In this document: one piece after another, positions 54,862 to 64,000 of the stretch
How the letters are laid out: each line of letters starts with the position of its first letter
How positions within the stretch are numbered: position 1 is the first letter of the stretch
NCBI GenBank assembly: GCA_019828545.1
Contig: JACVRA010000022.1
Location: 62,001 to 126,000, forward strand
Direction of reading: 5' to 3'
DNA: 64,000 bases
Origin: Paracamarosporium sp. OC-R06-R3
Taxonomy: Eukaryota; Ascomycota; Dothideomycetes; Pleosporales; Didymosphaeriaceae
The notes under the pieces: model-generated
What the model was told of the DNA's origin: nothing
The model's input: the letters and a program-made list of their open reading frames with translations, nothing else
Databases searched by the model: none
Position numbers and translations under genes: made by a program

Positions 54862-57800
54862 ATGGCGTCCGCGACCGACGATGCGACCCCGTCAACGGCT
54901 GATGCGCCGCAAGCACAGCTGCAAGAAACCAATACCACATCCTCCGAACCCCAGCCCGCAAACGAAATGCATGAAATATCCGATGGTGAAGATGTACGCT
55001 TGTTCGATACCCCCGACGCCGACTTGCCTCCACTACCTGCCGACGATGAAGATAGTTTCCTGCAAGCGGAAAACCTCGGGGACAGCCAGTTGCAAGGCGA
55101 AGATAGCGCACTCATGGACCGTGAAATGAAGCGCAAACTGATGGACATCGAGTCCAGCTTCCTGATCGAGCCATCAGTCGCTATGGACAATACGCAACCA
55201 CCACCAGCAGGTGCCGACGACACCTACCTGTTTGGCGGCTCTCCAGGGCATTCTCGGCCAGTATCCAGAGTAGGCGAGAACGAAAAAAAGGCAGAACCGC
55301 CAACTCCCTTCCACGACTCTCACGAAGGCGACTCCTCCATTCTGTCAAACGAGCCGCCAACGCCCGCAGGCGCCTACAAAACACCAGCAGTAGGACGGTC
55401 GGATGTCACAGAAGATTCATTAGACTCCAGCGCTTTCACATCCGACGCCATGCCTTCATCACCTTCGGCTGATGCTGCAAGGCGACGCGATAACGCACTA
55501 GAAAAGACGAGCGTAGAACCAGCAGACGAGGGCGAGAACGAGGCATCTGCGACTACAGGCACTGAAGAGCATTCCGAGAACGATGTTTCATACTTGCCCG
55601 AACTGCGGCCTCTAAAGGTGCAAGACGATGCCCGCCGGCCGACCTCAAGTGCCTCCACTGTCAAGGCACCGCCCGACTTTACCGCACCAGATGACCCTTC
55701 CTCGTCCATGGACGATCAAGACCTCAGTATGGAGAACGACAAGCAATCTCCAACACCAGCCCCAACAACTGCTTTAAAAGTCGGAAAGCGGCCCAGCTTT
55801 TTATCGACGCGTACTTCGAGCCAGCGATCATCCGTCTCATCCATGACCAACCTTTCTAACATCTCTGGGGATAATGGCAGTACGGCCAGCCTAGGAGCAG
55901 ATTATGCTCTCCAGACAGGTGGCTCGGCGCCACGCTCGTCTGATCCACACAAGATTGAACTTTCTAGGTTACCAAGCCTTGGAAGCATTGCGTCTTCGAT
56001 GTCTGGGTACAGTGACACCAACCCCTGGGATAAGATGCGAAGCATCAGCTCCAATTCACTCTCTGGATTTCTACACCAGGACAGTAGCTTAGGACCGTTA
56101 GAGGAAGAGGCGCATAATTCCACGACCCCACCAGAGACACCACGCGCTCCAAATGTAAAAATTACTGCTCCTACTGACACTGTTATCACTAGGCATGTTC
56201 AAGATATACAAGTTCCGGACACCGTCGCACGCGAGTTTCGAGAAAAGCATGGCCGTTCGCCACAGAAACGACATATGGCAACTCCATTCACTCGGAATAA
56301 GCACAACTTGACCCTCAAAGAACAGAACAGTAAGATCGACAAATTGAGCAAAGAGAACTTTGACCTCAAGCTCAAGATACATTTTCTTGATCAAGCGCTC
56401 CAGAACAGATCCGACGAGCACGTGCAGGAAACAATCAACAAGAATGTACAACTGCAAACAGATCTCGCCAATGAGAAAAAAGAAAACCAGTCGTTACGCA
56501 AGAAGCTACGTGAATTGGAGAGGAGAATCAATGCACAGGACGACGGGGATACGATCAAGGAGTCGACGAGCGGAGATGAGGAAGACAGGAGCGACGACTC
56601 TGTGCCAAAATCTGCGCTTGAAGAAGAGATCGAGTTTCTCCGAGAACGCCTTGAGACAACAGAATATACCATAGAACAATGGAGAGAAGAGGCGTTGCAA
56701 AAGGAGGCCGACAACAGACGGATGGCGGACTATATCAAGACCATGAATGAAAAGGGTAATTCGGATGATTCGGCAGGCGTCAACGAGGCCATAAATATGT
56801 GGAAGGAAGACTTCGAAAACGAACGAGCAAGACGTGAACAAGCAGAGAATCGTTTCACGCAGGCAGAAGCAGAGCGCGAACATCTCTTGAAAGAAGTGCA
56901 ACGCCTTCGTGAAGACCAACGTTCGCTGCAACAATCCACGAGCAACAACAACATTAGGAACCTGTACAATAGCCGACATCGACTCACAACAATAACTACC
57001 CGCTCAAATTCCGGATTGGACGCCAACGAACAACAGGCTATTTCCTCCATGGGCGGTACTAGTGACACTTTGGTGGAACAAATTCAGATCGACAACGAGA
57101 AGCTGCAGCGTGACCTCCACGCCCAAGCATCGATGCTCACTTCTCGCAGCCGTGAAAACCAACGATTGCGAGAAGAGAACGAGAATCTCAGACTCACCAT
57201 TCGACGGGGCGACGTTAACTCCATTGCAGGCGACAGCATCCTGGAGCGCTCAATTTCCCGCAACCATCAAAGGTCCGTTTCACGGGCTAGTAGAGACACA
57301 CGCACAACTCAAATCAGCGACACTGATCGTGACCGTGAACGTGATGATCTCGAAGCTAAATGCGCTGCTCTCCGCGACGAACTATCGCAGACGAAGCTTC
57401 AGTACAAGGAGCTCGATGATCAGCTTGTCGGTCACCTTGACCTTCTCGAGCAGACCGAACTCAGGGTGCAAGAGCTTCAAAGAGAGCTTGATGCTTCGAC
57501 AGAGGACTTGCAAGCGCTGTCAAACGAACGGGACGAAATTCTTGAAGGCCTACAAGAAAAGGAGCAGGAGTGTGAAGATGTCAGACAACAGGCTTTAGAG
57601 ACCATCCAGAGGCTTGAAGCCGAGATAGAGCAGAAAGAGCAAGAGTGCAATCGTCTCCTTATCGAATTGGAGAACATCACCGAGGACTTCAATGCCCTGC
57701 AGCAAGAGATGAAGAATGTTAGCGAAAGCTTGGTGCAGCTGGAAGACGACAGGGATGCTAGCATGCGCAAGATCCAGCATCTGGAGTCTGAGCTTGAGGA

Positions 57801-59541
57801 TGCTAACCAAGAGCTGGTTAGGCAAGACAAACTACTATCGGATGAGAAAGCGAAGAATGAGAAGCTCGACATACAGTTAGAATCATGTCAGGGCGAGGTT
57901 GACTTCTTGCGTGAAGAGCAAGAGGGCGATAAGATCAAGATCGGCGAGCTCGAGTCAACGCTTAATGCAGCTCAGATCACGATTCAAGATGAAAAGGAAC
58001 GGTATCGCGAGTTGGAAGAGCGCATCGCAGAAGAAAGACGTCAACGCGAGATTCTGGAGACTCAAGAGAAACAAGAGGTTGACAAGATCGTTACCGACTT
58101 GAATACACAGCTGGCGAAGCTGAAAGACGAAAACAGGAAACTCCGCAAGAGCCTTTCGGGTAAAGAAGTCGAAGCAACTGAATGGAAACAGCGGCTGGAC
58201 GAACTTGAAAGCCATCTCCGCGAGGCCCTAGGTAACCTCAACGGTACTAGGGCTAGCTTGCTGAAGGTAACTACCACCTCCACGGTCAAGTCCATATTTA
58301 ACACCATTGTGCAGGACGTTCAGAAATTACAACGTGATCTCGAAGTTACTCAGCAAGAGCTAGATAATTCAAGGCAAGACCTCGCAGAGAGAGAACGACT
58401 TCTTCGTAACCGCGATGCGCTCTTGGAGAGCACCGGTCTGGAGAGTCGTCGCTTGTCGGATCTGCTCGAGAAGGAGAGACAAGCCCGCCGCCAAGATCAA
58501 ACAGCCTTTGAAAACGCTAAACGCGGACATCAATCCGTTACCAGGAGCATCCAGCAGCACGAGACAAGGGTCCTGGAACTTGAGACGCTCCGTAGCCAGG
58601 ACAGACAGAAGTTGCACACTTTAGAGAAAAAATATCGCGAAGAGCTTCTAGAACGGAACAACTTACTCTACGCTCTTTGGAACCGACTTTCGACTCTCTG
58701 TGGTGGAGAGTGGTCTCGCAACCACAGTCTTGTGAATGGCGAGTTGCCATCCATGGAAGTCATATCGAAGAACATTCAAGGGTTTAACAAAAATATCATT
58801 CTTGCTGTGAAATACGTTGAAGGCATTATCGGCGGCTTCCGTCAACGGATACGCAGCCTAGAAAAGGATCTTACTCGTGACTACCAAACACTCGAGCACG
58901 CCCTCGACGTCAAGATGAAACGTCTCGATCAAGTCGAGAAGCTAGTACGTGCACAGCGAGATTCCATCGGTCGACCGAGCACCGTCCGCGGTGGCATCGT
59001 CGAGCTCAACTCCCAGGAACTCAACAAGCTCCGAAATGAGAATAAGACTCTCCGAACGGAAGTCCAGACTCTACGCGCCATCACGATGACCACGCAGCTC
59101 GCCGAGCGCTCCCCAGCAGGCTCCCGAGCCGACTCGCCCAGCTCCAAGCGCGCCAGCGTAGCAGCAACACTGCTCCGCCACCACTCTACCTCGGCCGTCG
59201 AAGGTGTGCAGAATCAATCACCAGACCACCCCTACCCGCAAGCCGGGCCTCTGCAGCAAAACGAGCAGAAGTGGATCCATCGGCTCAAGGAGCTGGAACG
59301 ACGCCTCAAGGCTGAGCGCGAAGCAAGGCTCCTAGATCGGAGCGGTGCGAGAAAAAGACTTGAGCAGAAGGTCGAGGAGAACGCTGACTTGAGGGCCATG
59401 CTTGAGCGCGAGCGCGAGCGGAAGGGTCTGGATGACGGGAGCGGGAGCGTGATTCGGTCTGTGTCCGGGAGTCGCAGCGTGAGTCGCAGTGAGAGGGTGA
59501 GTGCCGTGGGGGACATGCGCGCTGAGGACGACCTGTACTAG
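54862..59541 (+). CDS. apsB: ApsB/Mto1-type microtubule-organising-centre protein
   Basis: A single long exon of 1559 residues from ATG 54862, the first true ATG of the frame. The N-terminal third is acidic and Ser/Pro-rich. The centrosomin motif 1 (CM1) lies at about residues 472-520: 'TPFTRNKHNLTLKEQNSKID' then 'KLSKENFDLKLKIHFLDQAL'. It is followed by about 900 residues of nearly continuous coiled coil. CM1 recruits and activates gamma-tubulin complexes. The family includes Aspergillus ApsB (spindle pole body and septal MTOCs, nuclear positioning) and fission-yeast Mto1. The C-terminus has another coiled coil ('KWIHRLKELERRLKAEREAR') and a Ser/Arg tail. The absence of introns over 4.7 kb contrasts with the neighbouring coiled-coil gene. 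Confidence 0.85.
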   Translation: MASATDDATPSTADAPQAQLQETNTTSSEPQPANEMHEISDGEDVRLFDTPDADLPPLPADDEDSFLQAENLGDSQLQGEDSALMDREMKRKLMDIESSFLIEPSVAMDNTQPPPAGADDTYLFGGSPGHSRPVSRVGENEKKAEPPTPFHDSHEGDSSILSNEPPTPAGAYKTPAVGRSDVTEDSLDSSAFTSDAMPSSPSADAARRRDNALEKTSVEPADEGENEASATTGTEEHSENDVSYLPELRPLKVQDDARRPTSSASTVKAPPDFTAPDDPSSSMDDQDLSMENDKQSPTPAPTTALKVGKRPSFLSTRTSSQRSSVSSMTNLSNISGDNGSTASLGADYALQTGGSAPRSSDPHKIELSRLPSLGSIASSMSGYSDTNPWDKMRSISSNSLSGFLHQDSSLGPLEEEAHNSTTPPETPRAPNVKITAPTDTVITRHVQDIQVPDTVAREFREKHGRSPQKRHMATPFTRNKHNLTLKEQNSKIDKLSKENFDLKLKIHFLDQALQNRSDEHVQETINKNVQLQTDLANEKKENQSLRKKLRELERRINAQDDGDTIKESTSGDEEDRSDDSVPKSALEEEIEFLRERLETTEYTIEQWREEALQKEADNRRMADYIKTMNEKGNSDDSAGVNEAINMWKEDFENERARREQAENRFTQAEAEREHLLKEVQRLREDQRSLQQSTSNNNIRNLYNSRHRLTTITTRSNSGLDANEQQAISSMGGTSDTLVEQIQIDNEKLQRDLHAQASMLTSRSRENQRLREENENLRLTIRRGDVNSIAGDSILERSISRNHQRSVSRASRDTRTTQISDTDRDRERDDLEAKCAALRDELSQTKLQYKELDDQLVGHLDLLEQTELRVQELQRELDASTEDLQALSNERDEILEGLQEKEQECEDVRQQALETIQRLEAEIEQKEQECNRLLIELENITEDFNALQQEMKNVSESLVQLEDDRDASMRKIQHLESELEDANQELVRQDKLLSDEKAKNEKLDIQLESCQGEVDFLREEQEGDKIKIGELESTLNAAQITIQDEKERYRELEERIAEERRQREILETQEKQEVDKIVTDLNTQLAKLKDENRKLRKSLSGKEVEATEWKQRLDELESHLREALGNLNGTRASLLKVTTTSTVKSIFNTIVQDVQKLQRDLEVTQQELDNSRQDLAERERLLRNRDALLESTGLESRRLSDLLEKERQARRQDQTAFENAKRGHQSVTRSIQQHETRVLELETLRSQDRQKLHTLEKKYREELLERNNLLYALWNRLSTLCGGEWSRNHSLVNGELPSMEVISKNIQGFNKNIILAVKYVEGIIGGFRQRIRSLEKDLTRDYQTLEHALDVKMKRLDQVEKLVRAQRDSIGRPSTVRGGIVELNSQELNKLRNENKTLRTEVQTLRAITMTTQLAERSPAGSRADSPSSKRASVAATLLRHHSTSAVEGVQNQSPDHPYPQAGPLQQNEQKWIHRLKELERRLKAEREARLLDRSGARKRLEQKVEENADLRAMLERERERKGLDDGSGSVIRSVSGSRSVSRSERVSAVGDMRAEDDLY

Positions 59542-61017
59542 TACTACTACTCTTTAGCATCGTTACGGTGTTGCCGGCGTTTTCTCCTTCCTTGTTTTTT
59601 CCCTTTGTCAAGAAGGAAGGATGGAAAGGGAAGAGACGGGATTCGCGCCGTTCATGATGTGTATTTGTATGTTTGTTTTATTGGGTTGAGGGTGTTTCCT
59701 TTTTCTTCGATGAGCGAGTGTGGGTGAAGGCGTATGTATGTGTACGATTGCGGGGAAATAGGGATGGATTGATGGGTCGATTGGCGCTTTCGTCTAGTCT
59801 AATGTGGGAATTTTGTGGTGGATTGGGATTTTTTTAATGAATGGTTATGATTTATGATGGGGTTTGTGGGGGGTGATTGTGATTGGATGTGAGTGTGAGT
59901 GTGAATGTTGATGTGAATGTGAATGTGAATGTGAATGTGAATGTGGGTGAATAGTGAGGAACGAGGGATTTGTGTGAAGTGCCGTAGGGCTTTTGGACGG
60001 ACGCCGGTGGTAAGAAAACATTTTTAGGTGATCGGTATTTTAGACAGCATGTTCGGTTGGGACGGTGATGGCTTATGTTATCATGTTTGTGATGTTGCGG
60101 GGTTGTGTGGTTTTCGCGTGGACTGGTTATTGAGAGGAAGTGAGTGCATGAGGTAAGGGTAGGGTCTAGTGACTTTGGACTAGATCGTTCGTGAATGCTT
60201 GTGAGTCTGGGTGTAATGGAAGAGAGAAAGCGACTGATGTGGTGTTGTGTACGGTGGATGTTGTACTCGTTCCCTTTTCTTCTTCTTTCTCTTCCTCACT
60301 TGAATAAGGGTGCTATCATCAATAAGTGCAAGGGCGTCCTTATCAGCAACGGTTTATTGCCCTCACTTCAACGGACGTCAAACAAGCCATCTGAGTTGTT
60401 AGTGTAGCATATAATATAAGAGTGACAACCTCCTCGTACCTATCCTCTTGTTCACTACTACTCATCCTTCCCTCCTCAGTCGATGATCCGAAAACAAAGT
60501 CTAACGCGTGTTCTCCAGTCTGTCACCACATTTTAATTGATATGGCAGCAGCTTGACAGTCTCGCGTACATTGTTCAATTCAGTGCTACTTGATACCACG
60601 CCTCCGATCAAAATCATCAAATTGATCTTTTTCAGTCCTGCTCTACCAGACTTTCTCGACCACGCCTTCGATACGGTTCCGCACTCGCGCCCAAATCTCC
60701 TCAGAATCAACGATTTCGATTGTCAAGGAGGGACTACACGGCACGTATGCGGCTCACGAGGGACTAGCGTTCTGCTTTACTATCCCTGACCTACTGACAC
60801 GTGTTTGCAGCCTCTTCGAGTCACACGCATCGGCCGCATTGGCAGGTTTCTATCACTACATTGCCTACCCACATGAGCAATATATTTCACCAAGCTGTAA
60901 GTCCCGCTATTAACTTAGGCTTCGGGTGCTGCTCTTGCTGTATTGAGACGACTTACATCCGTCAAAATCTACGACCTAGATTGTATTAACCACAAGAACC
61001 CTCATCTGATCGCTAAT
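59542..61017. other. Intergenic region with a hexamer repeat
   Basis: About 1.5 kb, G/T-rich in the first part and CT-rich near the next start; no supported gene. Confidence 0.45.
59912..59941. repeat. Five tandem copies of TGTGAA
   Basis: Perfect hexanucleotide repeat, with degenerate GTGAGT/GTGAAT copies just before it (59889-59911). It is not the fungal telomere repeat TTAGGG. Confidence 0.85.
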
Positions 61018-62781
61018 ATGTCGTCCTCTTCTTACAGCGGAAACAGAGCTGGCTCTGATAGGCGTTCGACTCGTTCTACCCGCACTCCGTCTACTCGTCC
61101 GCTAACATCCTCATCTTTATCCGAATCTTGTCAAAGGCCTTCACCACAATCATCCACAGCATCGCTCTGGGGGCCCTCCCTTTGGCACAATCTCTTCGCG
61201 GCTGAAACAAAAAAGTCTCGAAGCCCCACGAGACCAGTTTCGCCATCACGATCGCGCCCGAAGCGATATCTTCGTAATCGTACACCGGCCTATTTCAGCA
61301 ATTCTGAGTCGGGCTCAAGTAGCGAGGACGAACTCGGATATTCTAGGGTTACCAAGGCTCAAACGAGGCGGCAACGGCAAGTTCCGAGAAACTCCTCGCG
61401 TACAAGCAGGTCTGAAGAGGACCAAAACATGTTGACGCGAGCAGCAGCTTCAAAGAAGGAGGCGTCCCCGGGGAACAAGGACCTTCCAAAACGGAAGCCC
61501 TTAGTTGAGAAGAAAAAGGCTGTAGCATCCGAGATCGTACCAAGAAAACGAAGCAAACCACAAAATCAAGGCGAATCAAATACAGAACCCCCGTCCAAAG
61601 TCCAAAAGACTGACGGGAATGGCTCTAAGCCTCCTGCGCGGACGCAAGGATCACCTCAAATGCCGATATCTCTCCCTGACTCGGATGATGAAGGCCTTTT
61701 GCAAATTGACAGCGAACTGAAGAATGCAAGAGCAGAGACACCTGTACGGAAGGGTTTCTTTAGCGGACTTGGAATCGGAAGTTCACGCAGTAGTTGGTCA
61801 TTCATGAACGACTCAGGGCGCTCAACAAATGCAAGCGCTCGAGATTCTGTTCAATTGCCATCACCAACCACCCCGACTTCGCGATCGGTTAGGTCGCCGT
61901 CTCAGAACTTCGATCGATATCAGAAGGACAAGCGCATTCAAGACCTGGAGGACGAGCTAACGCGATGCAAACGGGACTATGAGTCAAAGATAGAGACCCT
62001 GCAACACGATTGTGACGCAAAGTTGCAACAGGCCAAGCAAGATCACGAATCTACAGTAAAATCTCTGCAACGCCAGCATGAGAACCAACTACAGCGAGCG
62101 CAGCAAGACCATGAGGCCCAGATTGAGAAGTCGAGGTGCGAACAGGAGGCAAAATTGCAGCAAGCTCAGCGCGATCACGACATTCAGATAGAGGAGTCAC
62201 GTCAAGAGACCAAGACCACTCTTGATGATATCAAGCGCACAGCTGCAAATCAAGAGGATGAGGGCGCTAAACAACTAGCTGCATTGAAGACGGAGAACCA
62301 ACTGCTGACGGATCAACTGAAGATGAAAAAGTCCGCTCGCGATGAGTTGATGAGATCTTTTGACCAAAACGAGGTGCGTGTGGACACAGAAGCTTCTCTT
62401 AAAGCCTTGGAAGCAAAGAATGCCACACAAGCCAAGGAGATTGAGTCACTGAAGAAGAAATTGCAAGTGACTAATACCGCCCATTATTATCCAAGGGTAG
62501 AGATCCCGCTTTCGCCAACACCGACTCCTTCGCTATCCTGTGACACTTCCCAGGACACGAAGTCGAACAACATCAGGACTGTCTACGTAAAAGTCAAGCG
62601 AAAATATGACAACCTTCTGACGGTCAGCAAGAAGATTTTGGACGACACTACGAACATGGATCTAGCTGCTTGGGGGGATTTCGGAAAGCATATCAAGATG
62701 CTACAAAAGGCATTATCGGACAATCAGGACAATGAGAATGGAGGAAGCCAAAGGAGTGAGAAGGACGAAAAGGCGGCATAG
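61018..62781 (+). CDS. Coiled-coil protein with internal repeats, 587 aa, unknown function
   Basis: A single-exon gene of 587 residues from ATG 61018. The N-terminal 300 residues are Ser/Arg/Lys-rich and disordered, with basic clusters ('RKRSK', 'KRKPLVEKKKAV') suggestive of nuclear targeting. Residues about 305-500 form a coiled coil in which a unit of about 19-30 residues recurs: 'KLQQAKQDHE', 'QLQRAQQDHE', 'KLQQAQRDHD'. The C-terminus carries 'YVKVKRKYDNLLTVSKKIL', which has a different, more globular character. There is no enzymatic motif. An in-frame extension upstream lacks an earlier ATG. Confidence 0.72.
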   Translation: MSSSSYSGNRAGSDRRSTRSTRTPSTRPLTSSSLSESCQRPSPQSSTASLWGPSLWHNLFAAETKKSRSPTRPVSPSRSRPKRYLRNRTPAYFSNSESGSSSEDELGYSRVTKAQTRRQRQVPRNSSRTSRSEEDQNMLTRAAASKKEASPGNKDLPKRKPLVEKKKAVASEIVPRKRSKPQNQGESNTEPPSKVQKTDGNGSKPPARTQGSPQMPISLPDSDDEGLLQIDSELKNARAETPVRKGFFSGLGIGSSRSSWSFMNDSGRSTNASARDSVQLPSPTTPTSRSVRSPSQNFDRYQKDKRIQDLEDELTRCKRDYESKIETLQHDCDAKLQQAKQDHESTVKSLQRQHENQLQRAQQDHEAQIEKSRCEQEAKLQQAQRDHDIQIEESRQETKTTLDDIKRTAANQEDEGAKQLAALKTENQLLTDQLKMKKSARDELMRSFDQNEVRVDTEASLKALEAKNATQAKEIESLKKKLQVTNTAHYYPRVEIPLSPTPTPSLSCDTSQDTKSNNIRTVYVKVKRKYDNLLTVSKKILDDTTNMDLAAWGDFGKHIKMLQKALSDNQDNENGGSQRSEKDEKAA

Positions 62782-64000
62782 GGGAAATCCTTAGCTTGGA
62801 GGATGCTTGTGTCATCTAGTCCAGGTTCTGGGGATCTACGACGACAATTTTGAATATCTGGGTATATAGAGGCTGGCTAGTGCCGTGGCCTGTGGAATAG
62901 CTGAGCAGGATTGGTGCTTTTAGGGCGGCGATCAAGCGATATGCATTCTCGTTTACATTGGCCCGGCCGTAGAGTTGCGTAAGAGCCTGGTTCCCACACT
63001 GTGCGTTAGGTTAGATATTATCGTCGACGGAAAGTATTGATTAGGTGGCACATCCTTTATATCTCAATTCTCTTAGGAATAGAATACTCAACAAACTCGA
63101 AGGCGCTTGAACTAATGTACCACCATCATCTGCCATTGAGTCTTTATCAAGCTGTCAAATGTTTCAGACTTAACGTCTGCCGCGGTCAAAATTGTTTTCT
63201 CATAAATGGATTGACAACATAGGGTTTCTTGGTGATTGCTCTGTCTATGGCAAAGCCTAGCAAGAATAAGCACATCTACCTACTTTTGACATATTTTGAC
63301 AACAAACCGTTCTCCGCATGTTAAATATTCGATCGTAATCCAAGCTCAAAGTCGAAGATCTTGTAACATGTGTTGAAGTTTTGGGGTAGGATCGAGATCT
63401 GAATGTTGATCCTTACTAGCAACTGCTCGCCGACCATGACACATTGCAGCATATGAAGCGCAATGTATAGATCGGTTCAGCGAATGACATTAGCGCCCTA
63501 GTTCTCAGGGGACTCGCTATCCCGACTAGGCATCCCCTCAATCCGGAATGCGCTATGGTTTCAAGTCTGTACCTGGAGGCCTTGCATTTGTCGGTGATAA
63601 GCAAGAGGTTTTGAAGTCATGCTAGAAATGAGTAAGGCGATAACAGTCAAGCGAATATGGTGCCTATGTCCTGGTATGTATTTATAAAAGATATTGAATT
63701 TGAAAATTGACTTATAGAGTCGTATTGTGGTTGGCCTTGCAAACGCTAAGTACTAGTTGAGTGACGAGTTTCGACGTCATCACGTGTCCTCACGCCACGC
63801 TATGCCCTTGTTGTCTGTAGGACATTGATCTCCCCTTCCGGGCTTGCTACCGTAAGGCTGTCACTGGCCGTCGCGTCACAAAAAACCTGAAAGGCTTCGA
63901 GAAGCCATGGTTGAATAACGAGCCCCCTCTTTGTTACTATCGTTTACTGGGTAACGATGACCAACAGTGACGATGAGACAGCGACAACTTTGCATTGGCT
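62782..64000. other. Intergenic region at the window end, one weak open frame
   Basis: No supported gene. On the minus strand a Met-less open frame (63010-62816) reads 'NQALTQLYGRANVNENAYRL' and 'IAALKAPILLSYSTGHGTSQ' before a stop. It looks protein-like but I cannot assign it, and sequence upstream of it is full of stops. Confidence 0.25.

Noticed and set aside
59889..59941. Telomere-like or interstitial telomeric repeat
   Set aside because: The unit is TGTGAA, not TTAGGG; a simple microsatellite.

Overview
The window is nuclear DNA of a filamentous ascomycete. Genes are dense and lie on both strands. Introns are short (mostly 46-60 nt), GT-AG, often with a CTAAC- or CTGAC-like branch site. 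Several products are fungus-specific (ApsB/Mto1-type CM1 protein, Nab3, Lst7, fungal F-box, HET and NACHT-WD40 relics). Intron density and the unknown-protein families suggest a Pezizomycotina, perhaps a dothideomycete; that placement is inference. Exon boundaries below were worked out by hand from reading frame, splice signals and family similarity.

Layout. 1-6 kb: a 5'-truncated PD-(D/E)XK-like gene, a GNAT acetyltransferase broken by one in-frame stop, and a PLP-dependent group II decarboxylase. 6-22 kb: NOP9 and a RINT1/TIP20 gene (divergent), an NmrA/isoflavone-reductase-like gene with an apparent GC-AG intron, a 69-aa conserved small protein behind a cluster of CRE-type sites, LST7 (folliculin family), and an F-box gene. 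22-31 kb is the accessory part: cupin, extended SDR, a heavily decayed NACHT-WD40 (NLR) relic missed by ORF calling, an FHA plus kinase gene, a 32/33-bp tandem repeat, a W-motif protein of unknown function, and a decayed HET-domain fragment. 31-49 kb is housekeeping: LETM1-like mitochondrial protein, RPA34 and GRC3 sharing a 199-bp promoter, NAB3, an ICT1/PTH4-like release factor, UTP6, a 12-exon CWH43, and PML1/SNIP1. 49-64 kb holds three coiled-coil proteins: a 1255-aa protein of unknown function, an ApsB/Mto1-type microtubule-organising-centre protein, and a 587-aa protein with an internal coiled-coil repeat.

How the genes relate. Four genes act in ribosome biogenesis (NOP9, RPA34, GRC3, UTP6), and RPA34/GRC3 look co-regulated by a shared promoter. 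NAB3 and PML1 act in nuclear RNA processing, CWH43 in GPI-anchor lipid remodelling, TIP20 in Golgi-to-ER traffic, LST7 in TORC1 nutrient signalling. Two relics of self/non-self recognition families (NLR and HET) lie within 6 kb of each other; both carry stops of the TGG-to-TAG kind expected from RIP-like mutation, which marks 24-31 kb as an evolutionarily unstable island. I found no operon-like system, CRISPR array, rRNA or tRNA, and no clear secondary-metabolite cluster.
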